Part shown: positions 10,352 to 21,075 of the stretch, piece after piece | Position numbering within the stretch: the first letter of the stretch is position 1 | Layout of the letters: every line of letters begins with the position of its first letter | Assembly: GCF_001639295.1 (NCBI RefSeq) | Contig: NZ_LWMV01000170.1 | Span: 1 to 53,628 of the forward strand | Source of the DNA: Methanobrevibacter curvatus | Lineage (GTDB): Archaea > Methanobacteriota > Methanobacteria > Methanobacteriales > Methanobacteriaceae | Reading direction: 5' to 3' | Length of the DNA stretch: 53,628 nt | Notes under the pieces: generated by a model | What the model was told of the DNA's origin: nothing | Databases searched by the model: none | What the model saw: only the letters and a program-made list of their open reading frames with translations | Position numbers and translations under genes: made by a program

Positions 10352-11494
10352 ATGATTTTAGATTATTCTAATAAAAAATCGAAAAATAAAATATTATCTA
10401 ATGGGGATAATAATCTATTTAAAAATATTCAATTTAATATTGAGTATGATAACCTATTGGTTCATGGAGAAAACTTGAAAGTATTGAAAAGCATGCTATA
10501 TAATTTAAATCTGAAAGGCAAAATTGACTTAATATACATTGATCCGCCATTTTCAACAAATAATGTTTTTAAGATTAGTGGAGATCGAGCAAATACTATT
10601 AGTTCTAGCTTAAATGATGAAATAGCTTACACAGACTCTTTAACTGGAAGCACATTTATAGAATTTTTAAGAGAAAGATTAATTATTTTAAAAGAGCTAA
10701 TGTCAGATAAGGGATCAATATACTTGCATATTGATTATAAAATTGGACATTATGTAAAAATTATGATGGATGAAGTTTTTGGGATTGAAAATTTTAGAGG
10801 TGATATTGCAAGAATAAAATGTAATCCAAAAAACTTCAAACGAAAAGTTTATGGGAACATGAAAGATTTAATCCTATTTTATACAAAAACCAACAATTAC
10901 ACTTGGAATGAACCAAGAATTCCCCTTGATGACGAAGATATTAAAAAATTATGTTCTAAAATTGACGATAAAGGTCTTAGATATACTACTGTCCCATTAC
11001 ATGCACCTGGCGAAACAAAAAATGGACCTACAGGATCTAAATGGAAAGGAATGTACCCACCAAAAGGTAGACATTGGCGATGCAATCCTAAAGAATTAGA
11101 TAAATTAGAGGAAAATGGAATGATTGAATGGTCTAAAAATGGAGTTCCTAGAAAAAAAGTCTATGCTGATGAAAAAAAAAGAAAAGGGAAATTATTACAA
11201 GATATTTGGACATATAAAGATTCACAAAATCCAAAATACCCCACTGAAAAAAATATGGATATGTTGCAACAGATTATTAAAACATCCTCAAATCCAGAGG
11301 ATGTTATATTAGATTGCTTTTGTGGATCTGGGACAACATTGTTATCTTCTCAAAAATTAAATAGACATTGGATAGGTATTGATGAATCTGAAAAAGCAAT
11401 TAAAGTTACAAAAAATAGACTTAATGAGATTCAAACGACCTTAGACAATTTAAAAATAGATTACAAATTTTTTGATTTAAGTCAAAAAACTTAG
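10352..11494 (+). CDS. Type II DNA methyltransferase (beta-class, N6-adenine or N4-cytosine)
   Basis: This is the modification partner of the preceding endonuclease. Motif IV DPPF is at residues 64-67 and the AdoMet-binding motif I FCGSG is at 323-327. DPPF before FxGxG defines the beta class, and DPPF/DPPY enzymes methylate exocyclic amino groups. The target-recognition region lies between them (about 150-280, including GRHWRCNP). The length of 380 aa is normal and no frameshift is seen, so the pair should be active. The recognition site cannot be read from sequence; GTSAC is suggested only by the Tsp45I-like partner. The AGGA ribosome site fits ATG 10352. Confidence 0.85.
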   Translation: MILDYSNKKSKNKILSNGDNNLFKNIQFNIEYDNLLVHGENLKVLKSMLYNLNLKGKIDLIYIDPPFSTNNVFKISGDRANTISSSLNDEIAYTDSLTGSTFIEFLRERLIILKELMSDKGSIYLHIDYKIGHYVKIMMDEVFGIENFRGDIARIKCNPKNFKRKVYGNMKDLILFYTKTNNYTWNEPRIPLDDEDIKKLCSKIDDKGLRYTTVPLHAPGETKNGPTGSKWKGMYPPKGRHWRCNPKELDKLEENGMIEWSKNGVPRKKVYADEKKRKGKLLQDIWTYKDSQNPKYPTEKNMDMLQQIIKTSSNPEDVILDCFCGSGTTLLSSQKLNRHWIGIDESEKAIKVTKNRLNEIQTTLDNLKIDYKFFDLSQKT

Positions 11495-11550
11495 TACTCC
11501 ATAATGTATTATCCTAAAAATAATTATTATTAATGATTGATTGTGAAAAT

Positions 11551-12306
11551 ATGAAAGGAAAAGTAATATTTATTGGGGCAGGACCAGGAGATCCAAAACT
11601 TCTAACTATTAAAGGATATGAAGCCATTAAAAATGCAGATACTATTATATATGCAGGTTCACTTGTTAACAAAGAAGTTTTAAATCATAGACAAAAAGAT
11701 TCAAAGGTTTACAACAGTGCCCAAATGGACTTAAATGAAATTATAGAAATTGTAGAAAGAGAAGTTAAAAATAATAAAATAATTGCACGTGTACACACTG
11801 GTGATCCTTCAATTTATGGTGCTATTGGTGAACAGATTAGAGAACTTAAAAAAAAAGATATTGATTTTGAAATTATTCCTGGAGTAAGCTCTGTTTTTGG
11901 AAGTGCATCAGCTCTTGAACTTGAATTGACAATTCCTGAAGTTTCACAAACAGTTATAATTACAAGACCTGAAGGAAGAACACCAGTTCCTGAAAAAGAA
12001 TCTATAAGCAGTTTGGCACAACACAATGGAACAATGTGTATTTTTTTAGGAATTGGAATGATAGATAAAGTTGTAGAAGATTTAAAAAAGGGTTACAGTG
12101 AAGATACTCCAATAGCTGTTGTTAAAAAAGCCACCTGGCCAGATCAAGAAATTATAAAAGGAACACTAAATGACATAGCTCAAAAAGTTAAAAGTGCAAA
12201 AATTACAAAGACTGCAATGATAATTGTTGGAAATGTGATAAATCCTGGTGATTTTAATCCATCTAAACTCTATGATGCTGATTTTAAACATGAATATAGA
12301 AAATAA
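11551..12306 (+). CDS. cbiF: Cobalt-precorrin-4 C11-methyltransferase CbiF
   Basis: This cytoplasmic enzyme uses AdoMet to methylate C-11 of cobalt-precorrin-4 in anaerobic cobamide synthesis, needed for methyl-transfer steps of methanogenesis. Family features are the N-terminal FIGAGPGDPKLLTIKG, the loop VHTGDPSIYGAIGEQ, IIPGVSSVFGSASAL, and VVKKATWPDQEII near the C-terminus. I prefer ATG 11551 (251 aa) because it follows GTGA by a few bases and matches the family start KGKVIFIGAGPG. The upstream in-frame ATG at 11533 has no ribosome site. It stands alone here, directly after the restriction-modification cassette. Confidence 0.92.
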   Translation: MKGKVIFIGAGPGDPKLLTIKGYEAIKNADTIIYAGSLVNKEVLNHRQKDSKVYNSAQMDLNEIIEIVEREVKNNKIIARVHTGDPSIYGAIGEQIRELKKKDIDFEIIPGVSSVFGSASALELELTIPEVSQTVIITRPEGRTPVPEKESISSLAQHNGTMCIFLGIGMIDKVVEDLKKGYSEDTPIAVVKKATWPDQEIIKGTLNDIAQKVKSAKITKTAMIIVGNVINPGDFNPSKLYDADFKHEYRK

Positions 12307-12357
12307 ATGAATCAACAGGCATGATTTTATTTTTAAAAAAAATAAGTTTTTAATTAG

Positions 12358-13232
<875 letters not shown>

Positions 13233-14453
13233 TTATAATCTGTAACCTACTTCTTCATGGACATGAGTATCTAATCCACCAACTTCGGCTTTTTCTTTAA
13301 CTCTTAATCCTATAGTCATGTCAATTATTTTTCCAAGGATTAAAGTAGCAACAAATGCATAAACAATAGTTGCAACAACAGCTATTACTTGAATTAATAC
13401 TTGTTGGGGATTTCCTGCAATTAAACCTGCAACACCACCAATAGCTGGAACTGCAAAAATACCAGTGGCAATTGTTCCCCAAATACCACTCATACCGTGC
13501 ATTCCAAATACATCCAAAGTATCATCATAGTTAAATTTAGGTTTAATATATGTGACTGCAATGTATGAAATAATTGAAGCCCCCATACCAATTATTAAAG
13601 CACCTTTAACATCAACAAAACCTGCTGCAGGAGTAATGGCAACTAAAGCACAAATAGCTCCAGATAAAGCACCAAGAACTGTTGGTTTACCTTCTTGAAT
13701 TGAATCTAAAATAACCCAAGTAACAAGACCAACAGCTGCAGCTAAATTACTCACTAAAAGAGCAGAGCCAGCTAAACCATTGGCAGCTAAACCAGAGCCA
13801 CCATTAAAACCCATCCATCCAAACCATAAAAATCCAGCACCTAAAACGGCATATCCAAGATTATGTGGTAGGAGAGTCTGATCCCTTCTTTGACCTACTA
13901 AAATAGCTATTGCAAGAGCAGATAAACCAGAACACGTTTCTACAACTGTTCCTCCAGCAAAGTCAATAAGACCAAGCTGTTGTAACCATCCACCTCCCCA
14001 TACCCAATGACAAATAGGAATATAAACAATACTCATCCAAATTGTAATAAACAATATCCAAGATGTAAATTTCATTCTTCCAACAATGGCTCCTGAAACA
14101 AGAGCAGCAGTAATTCCCATAAAAGTTAATTGGAAGCCAATAAAAACAAATTCAGGAATTGTACCATGTAAAGTATTTATTCCAATTCCATTTAGGAACA
14201 AATGCTCTGGAAAACCAATAAAACCATTCATTGTTGGACCAAAAGCAAATTGATAGCCATAGACTAACCATATAATACTAGCTATTGCAAAAGCAATTAA
14301 CGTTAGAAACATGGTATTTAAAACATTCTTCTTTTTCTCTAAACCTGCATAAAAAAAAGCTAATCCAGGAATACTCATTAACAAAACCATAATTGTAGCA
14401 ACAAGCACCCAAGAAGTGTCACCTGCACTTAAAACATTTACCATAATCATCAT
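13233..14453 (-). CDS. amtB: Ammonium transporter AmtB
   Basis: This membrane channel conducts NH3/NH4+. About 11 membrane helices can be read across 406 aa, beginning with [17 protein letters not shown] and the [10 protein letters not shown] motif. The two pore histidines fall in [10 protein letters not shown] and [12 protein letters not shown]. The C-terminal cytoplasmic tail ([24 protein letters not shown]) is the GlnK-docking region. The start could also be the in-frame ATG at 14444, which has GGATGA upstream; both give the same mature helices. A perfect NrpR-type operator lies 148 bases upstream, so nitrogen-controlled repression of amtB and perhaps glnK is expected. Confidence 0.95.
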   Translation of the reverse strand: MMIMVNVLSAGDTSWVLVATIMVLLMSIPGLAFFYAGLEKKKNVLNTMFLTLIAFAIASIIWLVYGYQFAFGPTMNGFIGFPEHLFLNGIGINTLHGTIPEFVFIGFQLTFMGITAALVSGAIVGRMKFTSWILFITIWMSIVYIPICHWVWGGGWLQQLGLIDFAGGTVVETCSGLSALAIAILVGQRRDQTLLPHNLGYAVLGAGFLWFGWMGFNGGSGLAANGLAGSALLVSNLAAAVGLVTWVILDSIQEGKPTVLGALSGAICALVAITPAAGFVDVKGALIIGMGASIISYIAVTYIKPKFNYDDTLDVFGMHGMSGIWGTIATGIFAVPAIGGVAGLIAGNPQQVLIQVIAVVATIVYAFVATLILGKIIDMTIGLRVKEKAEVGGLDTHVHEEVGYRL

Positions 14454-14600
14454 CCATAGTTGATTAAAAAACTTATTTAAATTTGCTTTAAAAAATAATT
14501 GAAAAAATAACGGATATAAACAATTAAATAACTAATAGATATAAATAACTAATATAAATAACTAATATAAAAAAATTAATATTATATTAAAAAAACTAGA

Positions 14601-14614
14601 GGAAACCCATTTCC
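14601..14614 (-). promoter_or_regulatory. NrpR operator, GGAA-N6-TTCC
   Basis: The sequence GGAAACCCATTTCC is a perfect match to the GGAA-N6-TTCC operator of the archaeal nitrogen repressor NrpR, and the palindrome extends one base each side (A...T). On the minus strand, a TATA-like TTTATATA lies a little over 20 bases upstream, which places the operator around the transcription start of amtB. This would leave a 5' leader of roughly 150 bases. The operator sequence is seen directly; NrpR binding is inferred from methanococcal work. Confidence 0.8.
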
Positions 14615-14654
14615 TATGGATATTTTTTAAATTAATTATATAAATATTTTTACA

Positions 14655-14841
14655 TTTTAAGAGGTGTCCCACAATTCAAAATTTAATTGATTAATTTTAT
14701 TATAACGATTAATTACAATTTTATTTACTAAAATAATGCTTAATAAGTTATTAATTTATATTTAAATAATAATTTATTGATTAAATCAATTTTAAAGAGA
14801 TTAATTTTTTTATGAAATTAAATATGGGACATCTCCTAAAA
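14655..14841. repeat. MITE-like element with imperfect terminal inverted repeats
   Basis: The left end TTTTAAGAGGTGTCCCA (14655-14671) and the right end at 14825-14841 are inverted copies with two or three mismatches. The 150 bases between are A/T only and carry no gene. The inner flanks (AATTTAATT) also partly match. No target duplication is evident. The size and ends fit a small non-autonomous transposable element inserted upstream of amtB. Confidence 0.55.
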
Positions 14842-14873
14842 GCAAAAAAAAAGCATTTAAAAACCAAAAAATT

Positions 14874-14886
14874 CTTAACTTGACAG
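14874..14886. repeat. Lone copy of CTTAACTTGACAG repeat end
   Basis: This 13-mer with flanking ATT...AATT is the same as the right end of the inverted-repeat element at 16791-16922. No matching left end is found nearby on its inner side, so it looks like a relic end. Together the copies bracket the frameshifted ATPase-like gene at 15072-16633. Confidence 0.5.
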
Positions 14887-15071
14887 AATTAATATTATTA
14901 TTATTGTTATTGTTATTATTATTATTATTATTATGTTTTAATTTATTTTGCTATAAATTGCAATTAAATAAATTTTTAAAAAATATAAAAAATATGAAAA
15001 TATAAAGATACAAAAAATATAAATTTAGGGAAAAATTATTTAATTTGTTATTATTGTAGATTTATTTTATA

Positions 15072-16633
15072 TTATTCTAATTTTTCTTTAAATTCGCAGT
15101 CTATGTTATTTTTTGAGAAGGCTAATGCTAAATAAATTGGGTTTTCATTCTTGTATCTTGTGTAATATTTTTTTTCTTTAATTTGTTTGAATGCTTCTTT
15201 TATGATTGCCTTTGTATTTTTTGTTGATGAGTATTTGATTTCTTAATTATTGTTTTGTCTTTTATTTTAAACACTGTGTCTGCTCTTCCAGAGTATGTTG
15301 TTACCTCTCCTTGTGAGTCAATTCCTAGTAGGTATAGTGCTGCTAAAAAGATTCCATGGTAATATTTCTCATCATCTCCTTTTAATGGATAAGATAGTCT
15401 GTGGTATATGTTTTCTAGGACTTCTATGAATTTTTTTGAATCTTTATTTAAAATGCTTGTGTATGTTTTGTTTTTTAATTCTTTTAGGTGACCATTACTT
15501 AAATTTGTGTAAGCCAAGATAATTTCATTGATTAGAGACTCCCTAACTTCATAATTAGGAATATCCAATATATACTCAGTAGCTCCATATTTTTTGCTTT
15601 TTTCTTTTATTGTTAGGTATCCTGTTTGAAATAGTAATGTTGTGGGGTGTATATTTTCTATTTTAAATGTGTCTAAATCATTTTTTGTTGCAACAATAGG
15701 TTCTATTATTGGTTGTAGGTTGTTTTCTTTTTTAAGTGTTTCCATTAGGAATGTTGGTGTTCCACTGCTAAACCAGTAATTTGAAAATTCTCTCTTATTA
15801 AATAAGAATAATGTTGAAAAAGGGTTGTATACTTTAGTTTTTCCATCCCAGCTGTAGCCATCATACCAATGTTCGATTTTACCCAATGTTTCTTTGTAGT
15901 TAAGGGATTCTTCATTTGCTAAGTTTTCAATATGGTCTTTGAAACATTCTTCTAGTTCTTTGTGAGTGTAGCCACAAATTTTAGTGTAATCTTTGTCTAG
16001 TGTAATGTCATTAGGGTTGTTTAGTCCTGAAAATATTGATGTTGACGAGAATTTGGATATTCCAGTTATAAAAATAAATTTTAAAAATTCATCATTAGCT
16101 TTTAAAGATTGATAAAAATTATTTAAAGCTTTTCTATTCTCATCAGCTATTTTAAAATTTGTTATATGATCTATAATAGGTTTATCATACTCGTCAATTA
16201 AAATCACAACTTTTTCTTTAAGTTTTTTATTAATTTTTTTAATTAGTTCTCCAAATCTCTGAGCTAAATTTCTTCTTTTTAATTCTATTTCAAATTTTTC
16301 TGAAGTCTCATCTAAAAAATCAAATAAAGAAACTTTTAATTCATCTGAATTTTCATAGTCCATAGATCCAAAGTCTATTTTAATCACAGGATATTTCTTA
16401 TTCCAATCCCATTTATCATAGATATATAAGTCTTTAAATAACTCTTTGTTTGCTGAAAATAACTCTTCTAATGTACTGACTAGAAGGGATTTTCCGAATC
16501 TTCTTGGTCTTGAAAGAAAGTAAACTCTACCATTGTTTATCATTTTATGTATTTGTGGTGTTTTATCTACATACAGATAATTTTCATTCCGTAATATAGA
16601 AAATGATTGAGTTCCAATAGGTAATTTTTGCAT
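15072..16633 (-). pseudogene. AAA-ATPase-like / PD-(D/E)XK protein, frameshifted near 3' end
   Basis: This gene belongs to the AAA-ATPase_like plus PDDEXK_9 (DUF1703) family. The N-terminus has KLPIGTQSFSILRNENYLYVDKT and the P-loop RPRRFGKSLLVST. A Walker B-like VVILIDEYDKPI, FITGISKFS and WYDGYSW follow. The main frame runs to 15200 and ends in an abnormal tail. A shift at about 15243-15244 restores EIKYSSTKNTKAI, the nuclease motif, which continues to a stop at 15072. One base is therefore missing (or two gained) just before the conserved E-x-K. ATG 16633 is preferred: GGAG lies 9 bases upstream, and the family begins M-x-x-LPIG. Two paralogs occur at 28788 and 43173. The cellular role is unknown; relatives are abundant in gut methanogens and bacteria. 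Confidence 0.85.
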
Positions 16634-17443
16634 ATTAGTAATCTCCAAATTTTATTTGTTTTTATTTAAATAAATGATGTACTAATTCATTTAAATTAAT
16701 TATATATTTGTTATAAAAATATAAATACTTTTCCAAATTTAAAATATTTAAATTATTGAATTTGAAAAACCATGTAAATTAGTCACAATGCTGTCAACTT
16801 AAGAAAAATCTTTTTCAAAATTATCATTAGTTTCATCAAAAGATTTAAATTGATTATATGCAAAGATTTCAATTTATAATATTTATCATGAAAATTATAT
16901 TAAAAATTCCTTAACTTGACAGAATTGTAAATGTTCACCTAAAGACAATGGAAAAATACTTAGAATTTAGTTGGCATTTATCAGCCAAATTAAGGTAAGA
17001 TCCAAAAAAAACTTTTAATTTTATTGGAATATTTATATTTGATTAAAATCCCTTCCAAAAAAGGAATTTGAAAGCTTTTTCTAAGGTATTTTTTATTAAC
17101 CTACTTTTTAGTGCTTTTTTTAAAATTAATTTTTTTATTTTTCTTAAAATTGTATTCTTATGGAAATTTTTTTCATTGAACTACAAGATTTTTACATTTT
17201 TTTATATTTGCATGTTTGTATACTTGTATAATATATTGTCTTTCTCCTGGTGGTCTTTTATGGACTACTTTTTTGCTTTTTAGTTTTTGGTGAAGGTTTA
17301 AGGGGATTATTTCTAGTTGTTTTGTCTATGATATCATCTATAGCTTATAGAGATTCTCTGAAGTTTATCAAAACTTTCATCTAATTTCTTAAAATAAACA
17401 TTAAAGCTCTTGGATAATTAGAAAATTAAAAATAAGTTTTAAT
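16634..17443. other. Intergenic accessory DNA
   Basis: About 800 bases with no convincing gene. It contains the inverted-repeat element at 16791-16922 and a small hairpin ttggc/gccaa at about 16973-16990. A Phe/Ile-rich 71-codon open frame at 17068-17283 lacks a ribosome site and looks like an A/T artefact. The local G content near 17240-17330 is higher, so decayed coding DNA is possible, but I cannot identify it. Confidence 0.4.
16791..16922. repeat. 132-bp element with 13-bp inverted ends
   Basis: CTGTCAACTTAAG at 16791-16803 and CTTAACTTGACAG at 16910-16922 are inverted copies with one mismatch. The interior is A/T-rich and non-coding. A third copy of the right end occurs alone at 14874. 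The shape fits a short MITE or the remnant ends of an insertion sequence. Confidence 0.6.
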
Positions 17444-17445
17444 TA

Positions 17446-18936
17446 TAGTGTTAGACAAAATTTTTATAAGTAATAAATTTTATATATTTATATAATATAT
17501 GGAGCTGTTTTTTTATGGTTAATATGGTTCAAAAGAAAGTTGCGGATTTTTTGTCTGATGATGAGTTAGAAGAAACTATAAAGAACAATAAAAAGAATTG
17601 TAAATTGTTTCAAAAGCTAATTTTTATTAGAGCTGTTAAGAAAGGTTATAAAGTTTCTGATGCTTGTGATTTTTTACAAATAAGTGAACCTACAGGACAT
17701 AGATGGTTAGATAACTACAATGAAAAAGATTTAGCTGGATTAAGTCCTAATTATGAAAAGGTCGGTAGACCTTCCAAGATGTCAGAGGAAAATAAAGAAG
17801 AATTTTTTAAAATAATTGAAAATGAAGATAATTTAACACCTCAAAGAGCTCATTCAATCATTAAAAATAGATATAACCTCAATTACTCCATAAGACATGT
17901 TTGTAGGATTGTTGAAAGTGGAGGATATAATTATGGTAAAGCTTATCAAATATTTTCACAAAAACCTGATAATGCTGATAAAGAGCTAAAAAAAACTTAA
18001 AAGACGTAGATTCTGAAAAAAATATATTAAGTTATTTAGATGAAGTAGGATATTCAAATAAATGCTATTCAAGGAAAACATACTATAAAAAAGGAACAAA
18101 AAACATTACTATAAGAAATGGCGAATATCTCCCATTAAATGGCTTTGGATTTCAAACTAAAAGCGGAAACTCCATAATAAAATTCAAATCCACCTCAAAA
18201 ACATTTGACATAATAACATTCCTTGTAAAATCCGCATTTATAATATGGAAAAAAAAGAAACAGCTGCCAATTACAACTTTTAGTAAACTACCATGAAAAA
18301 ATTCTTAAAAATATTAGAAATAAAAAAATTAGAAAACAAGATATTAAAAAAACAGATGCTAAAAAACAAATAATAGAACAAAAAAGACAAACATTAAACC
18401 ACACAATCAATAACTTAGCAAACGAAGAAACCACTAATTCATTTGAAGAATACAAAAAAGCAGGAAAACTCGATGAATTAATAGACCTAAACAACATAGA
18501 AAAAAGAAATTGATGACAAAAAACTACTTAAATATCAAAAAAATGAAAGAAAAAAAGAAACAGAATGAAAAATCTAATTTACATAACTTTGTTTCTAACT
18601 TAACAGAAAAAGAATGGGTTAAAGATTTCAAAAAAGAAAAAAGAATAGTGATTGTCTTAGACAATGCAAAAATTCATAGAGCCACTCTCACTAAAAAAGT
18701 TGCAAAAATACTAAATATTAAATTAGTATTTTTAGAAAAATATTCTTCAGATATAAACCCTATAGAAAGAGTATGGTACTCTGTAAAGCATAAATTATCC
18801 ACAAAATATATCGAAAATGATACTTATTTAAAAGAACTATTTAAACATTATTTCTACATTTACACAACAAAAAACTCGTAAAATTAAAAATACAAATATA
18901 AATCACATTACTTAAAAAAATTTTTGTCTTTCACTA
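17446..18936 (+). mobile_element. Decayed IS630-family insertion sequence
   Basis: Terminal inverted repeats are visible: TAGTGTTAGACAAAATTTTT at the left end and its near-inverse ending CACTA at the right, about 30 bases with a few mismatches. TA dinucleotides flank both ends (17444-17445 and 18937-18938), as expected for the TA-targeting IS630/Tc1-mariner group. The transposase inside is broken. The length of 1.49 kb is longer than a typical IS630 element, so internal insertion or duplication may have occurred. Confidence 0.75.
17515..18881 (+). pseudogene. IS630-family transposase, broken
   Basis: The first frame (17515-18000) encodes 161 aa of tandem helix-turn-helix and winged-helix DNA-binding domain (SDACDFLQISEPTGHRWLDNY, LTPQRAHSIIKNRY). 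The middle region around 18010-18240 reads DEVGYSNKCYSRKTYYKKG in another frame, the start of the DDE domain. The last frame (18510-18881) has IVIVLDNAKIHRA and LEKYSSDINPIERVWYSVK, the second Asp and Glu region of the DDE catalytic fold. At least two frame breaks separate these parts. The gene should be inactive. Confidence 0.8.
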
Positions 18937-18967
18937 TATTTTACATTAATTAAATATTAATAATAAT

Positions 18968-20008
18968 ATGTATTTTAAAAGATTTATAAAAATAAGAAAT
19001 TTAAAATTAACTACAATAAAAAGTTATGAAGTTGTTTTAAAAGAATATTGTAAGTTATTTTCTAAAGATTTAGAAGAAATACTTTTTGAAGATAAAAATG
19101 ATTTAAAAATAAGATTAATTCAATATCGAAATTATTTAATAGATAAAAAATTAGCTACAAACACTATTAAAATGAGAATGTCTAAGATTAAAACATTTTA
19201 CAAACATTATGATATTAAAATTCCTCAAATTCCCAAAGTCCAACTCAATGAAATACATGAAGGATTTGAGGAAATGATAAAAAAAGAAGATGTTGAAACA
19301 ATTCTTAAATCATTGAATAATTTAAAGTATAAAGCTATTATTTTATTTATATTAAGTAGTGGAAGTTCAATACATGAAACAATGAATTTAAGTTTGAAAA
19401 GCTTTTTTAAAGGATTTAATATAAGTTGTGATGAAAATATTAATGTATTACTTAAAAAATTAGAAAAAACAGATAAAATTCCAATAATACAAAAGATAAG
19501 AGAAAAAACAAACTATCTTTATTATACCTGTTGTTCAATTGAAGCCACAGAAAAAATAATATCTTACATTAAAGAAAATGAATATGAATCATTTGAGGAT
19601 AAGCTATTTAAAGGAAAAAAAGAATCTATAATCAATTATTTCTATCACTTAAATAAAAAACACAATTTTCCAATGATAAACAACCACAGTTATTTCCACA
19701 GCCATGGTTTAAGGAAACTTAATGCAACTACAATTGAAGATCTTGATTTTGCAAATATAATTCAAGGCAGAAAACCAAATAAAATCGTTGAAAGCTATTT
19801 TAAAATAAATCCAAAAAGAGTAAAAGAAAAGTACATTAAACACCTAAAAAGCTTAACAATATTTCCAGATGAAGAGCTTGAAAAGTTCTTAAAAGACAAT
19901 TTAAAAGATGATGAAAGAACAGTATTGAATAAAGAGTTAATAAGTGAAATTAAAAAGACAAATGAAAAATTAGATAAAATTATAGCTATTTTAGAAAAAC
20001 ATGCATAA
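18968..20008 (+). CDS. Tyrosine recombinase/integrase, probably lacking the first catalytic Arg
   Basis: Residues about 1-88 form a SAM-like core-binding domain (TIKSYEVVLKEYCKLF, LATNTIKMRMSKIKTFYKHY). Residues about 105-290 form the catalytic domain: FILSSGSSIHETMNL, SIEATEKI, HSHGLRK with His and Arg249, and Tyr277 in VESYFKINP. The usual first arginine of the SGxRxxE motif is Ser134 here, so strand cleavage may be impaired or the alignment locally shifted. The C-terminus (residues 315-346) is a charged coiled coil. No clear ribosome site precedes the ATG. The gene lies just outside the IS630 copy and may be what is left of an integrated element; no attachment site was found. Confidence 0.75.
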   Translation: MYFKRFIKIRNLKLTTIKSYEVVLKEYCKLFSKDLEEILFEDKNDLKIRLIQYRNYLIDKKLATNTIKMRMSKIKTFYKHYDIKIPQIPKVQLNEIHEGFEEMIKKEDVETILKSLNNLKYKAIILFILSSGSSIHETMNLSLKSFFKGFNISCDENINVLLKKLEKTDKIPIIQKIREKTNYLYYTCCSIEATEKIISYIKENEYESFEDKLFKGKKESIINYFYHLNKKHNFPMINNHSYFHSHGLRKLNATTIEDLDFANIIQGRKPNKIVESYFKINPKRVKEKYIKHLKSLTIFPDEELEKFLKDNLKDDERTVLNKELISEIKKTNEKLDKIIAILEKHA

Positions 20009-20205
20009 AATAGCTATTGTTTTTTAATTTCAAAAAAATCATATTATATTATGATACCTGCTTTTTGACAATATAATTATCTATCCATTTTTCGACAAAA
20101 GATATTTCATCAACTATTATGGAATATTTTACCAATTTCATCTTTTATTATCAAACAATTTTTTTTAATTTTAAAGGTTTTTTATTTAAATATATTTAAT
20201 TTTAT

Positions 20206-21075
20206 TTATTCAATATGTTTGAACTTCATTTCAAGTAAAACAATTAAAGCAAAGCCAATGATAACTAATATTATGCAAATAGCTATATCAAATGGGGATC
20301 CTCCGATAGTAGTTGTTATCTGGTCAAATGGAATTCTAAGTGTTCCTATCATAACTCCTATTAAGAGAGCAAGAGTTATTTCTTCGTGATGCTGTAATAG
20401 ATAATCTAACAATTTTGAAAATCCTAAAATTCCAATTAGTGCACCTAAACAGAATGTAATGATTTCAACCCAGCTAAAAGAGTTTAATGCATTTAACATA
20501 TAATGATATTGACCTAATAGCAATAAGATAAAAGCTCCTGAGATTCCTGGAAGAATCATAGCACATATAGCTATCATTCCTGAGAAAAACAATATTGGTA
20601 AAGTATGATTGGTAGCTACTGGATTTAAACCAACGAATATATAAGCTAGTATAAATCCAATTACGGACACTAAAATTATTTTAGGTGAGAAATGGACGAC
20701 TTGAGTGTATAAAACATAGGAAGATGCCACTATCAGCCCTAAAAAGAATGCAAAAGTGAATGCAGTATATTCATTAAGTAGGAATCCAATTACTTTGGAA
20801 AGTGTTAACATTGCAATAGCTATTCCTAAAAGAAGTGGTACAAATAGCTGAAAATCAATTTCATCTAAGAAATTCTTCTTAAATAATGAAAAATCACCTT
20901 TAATAAGAGGTTTAACGAATGAAAAGTTTATTTTCCCAATAGCATGTACAAGTCTTTCATATATTCCAGTAATTAAAGCAATTGTTCCCCCAGAAACTCC
21001 AGGGATAATATCAGCAGACCCCATAAACAATCCACGAACAAATATAAGTAATGGTTCTATAAATTTATTTATCAT
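20206..21075 (-). CDS. DUF368 membrane protein, polyprenyl-phosphate flippase (PopT-type)
   Basis: This is an integral membrane protein of 289 aa with about 8 hydrophobic helices. The family hallmark is the N-terminal GLFMGSADIIPGVSGGTIALITGIY, partly repeated near the middle as ICAMILPGISGAFILLLLG. DUF368 proteins (PopT) were recently shown to return undecaprenyl-phosphate carrier lipid across the bacterial membrane, and the archaeal version would handle dolichyl- or polyprenyl-phosphate; transfer of that role is inference. ATG 21075 has an AGGA site. It stands alone between the recombinase and an Rpn-type gene. Confidence 0.85.
   Translation of the reverse strand: MINKFIEPLLIFVRGLFMGSADIIPGVSGGTIALITGIYERLVHAIGKINFSFVKPLIKGDFSLFKKNFLDEIDFQLFVPLLLGIAIAMLTLSKVIGFLLNEYTAFTFAFFLGLIVASSYVLYTQVVHFSPKIILVSVIGFILAYIFVGLNPVATNHTLPILFFSGMIAICAMILPGISGAFILLLLGQYHYMLNALNSFSWVEIITFCLGALIGILGFSKLLDYLLQHHEEITLALLIGVMIGTLRIPFDQITTTIGGSPFDIAICIILVIIGFALIVLLEMKFKHIE

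Noticed and set aside
17068..17283. 71-codon hydrophobic open frame
   Set aside because: Phe/Ile-rich translation of T-rich DNA, no ribosome site, no family features.
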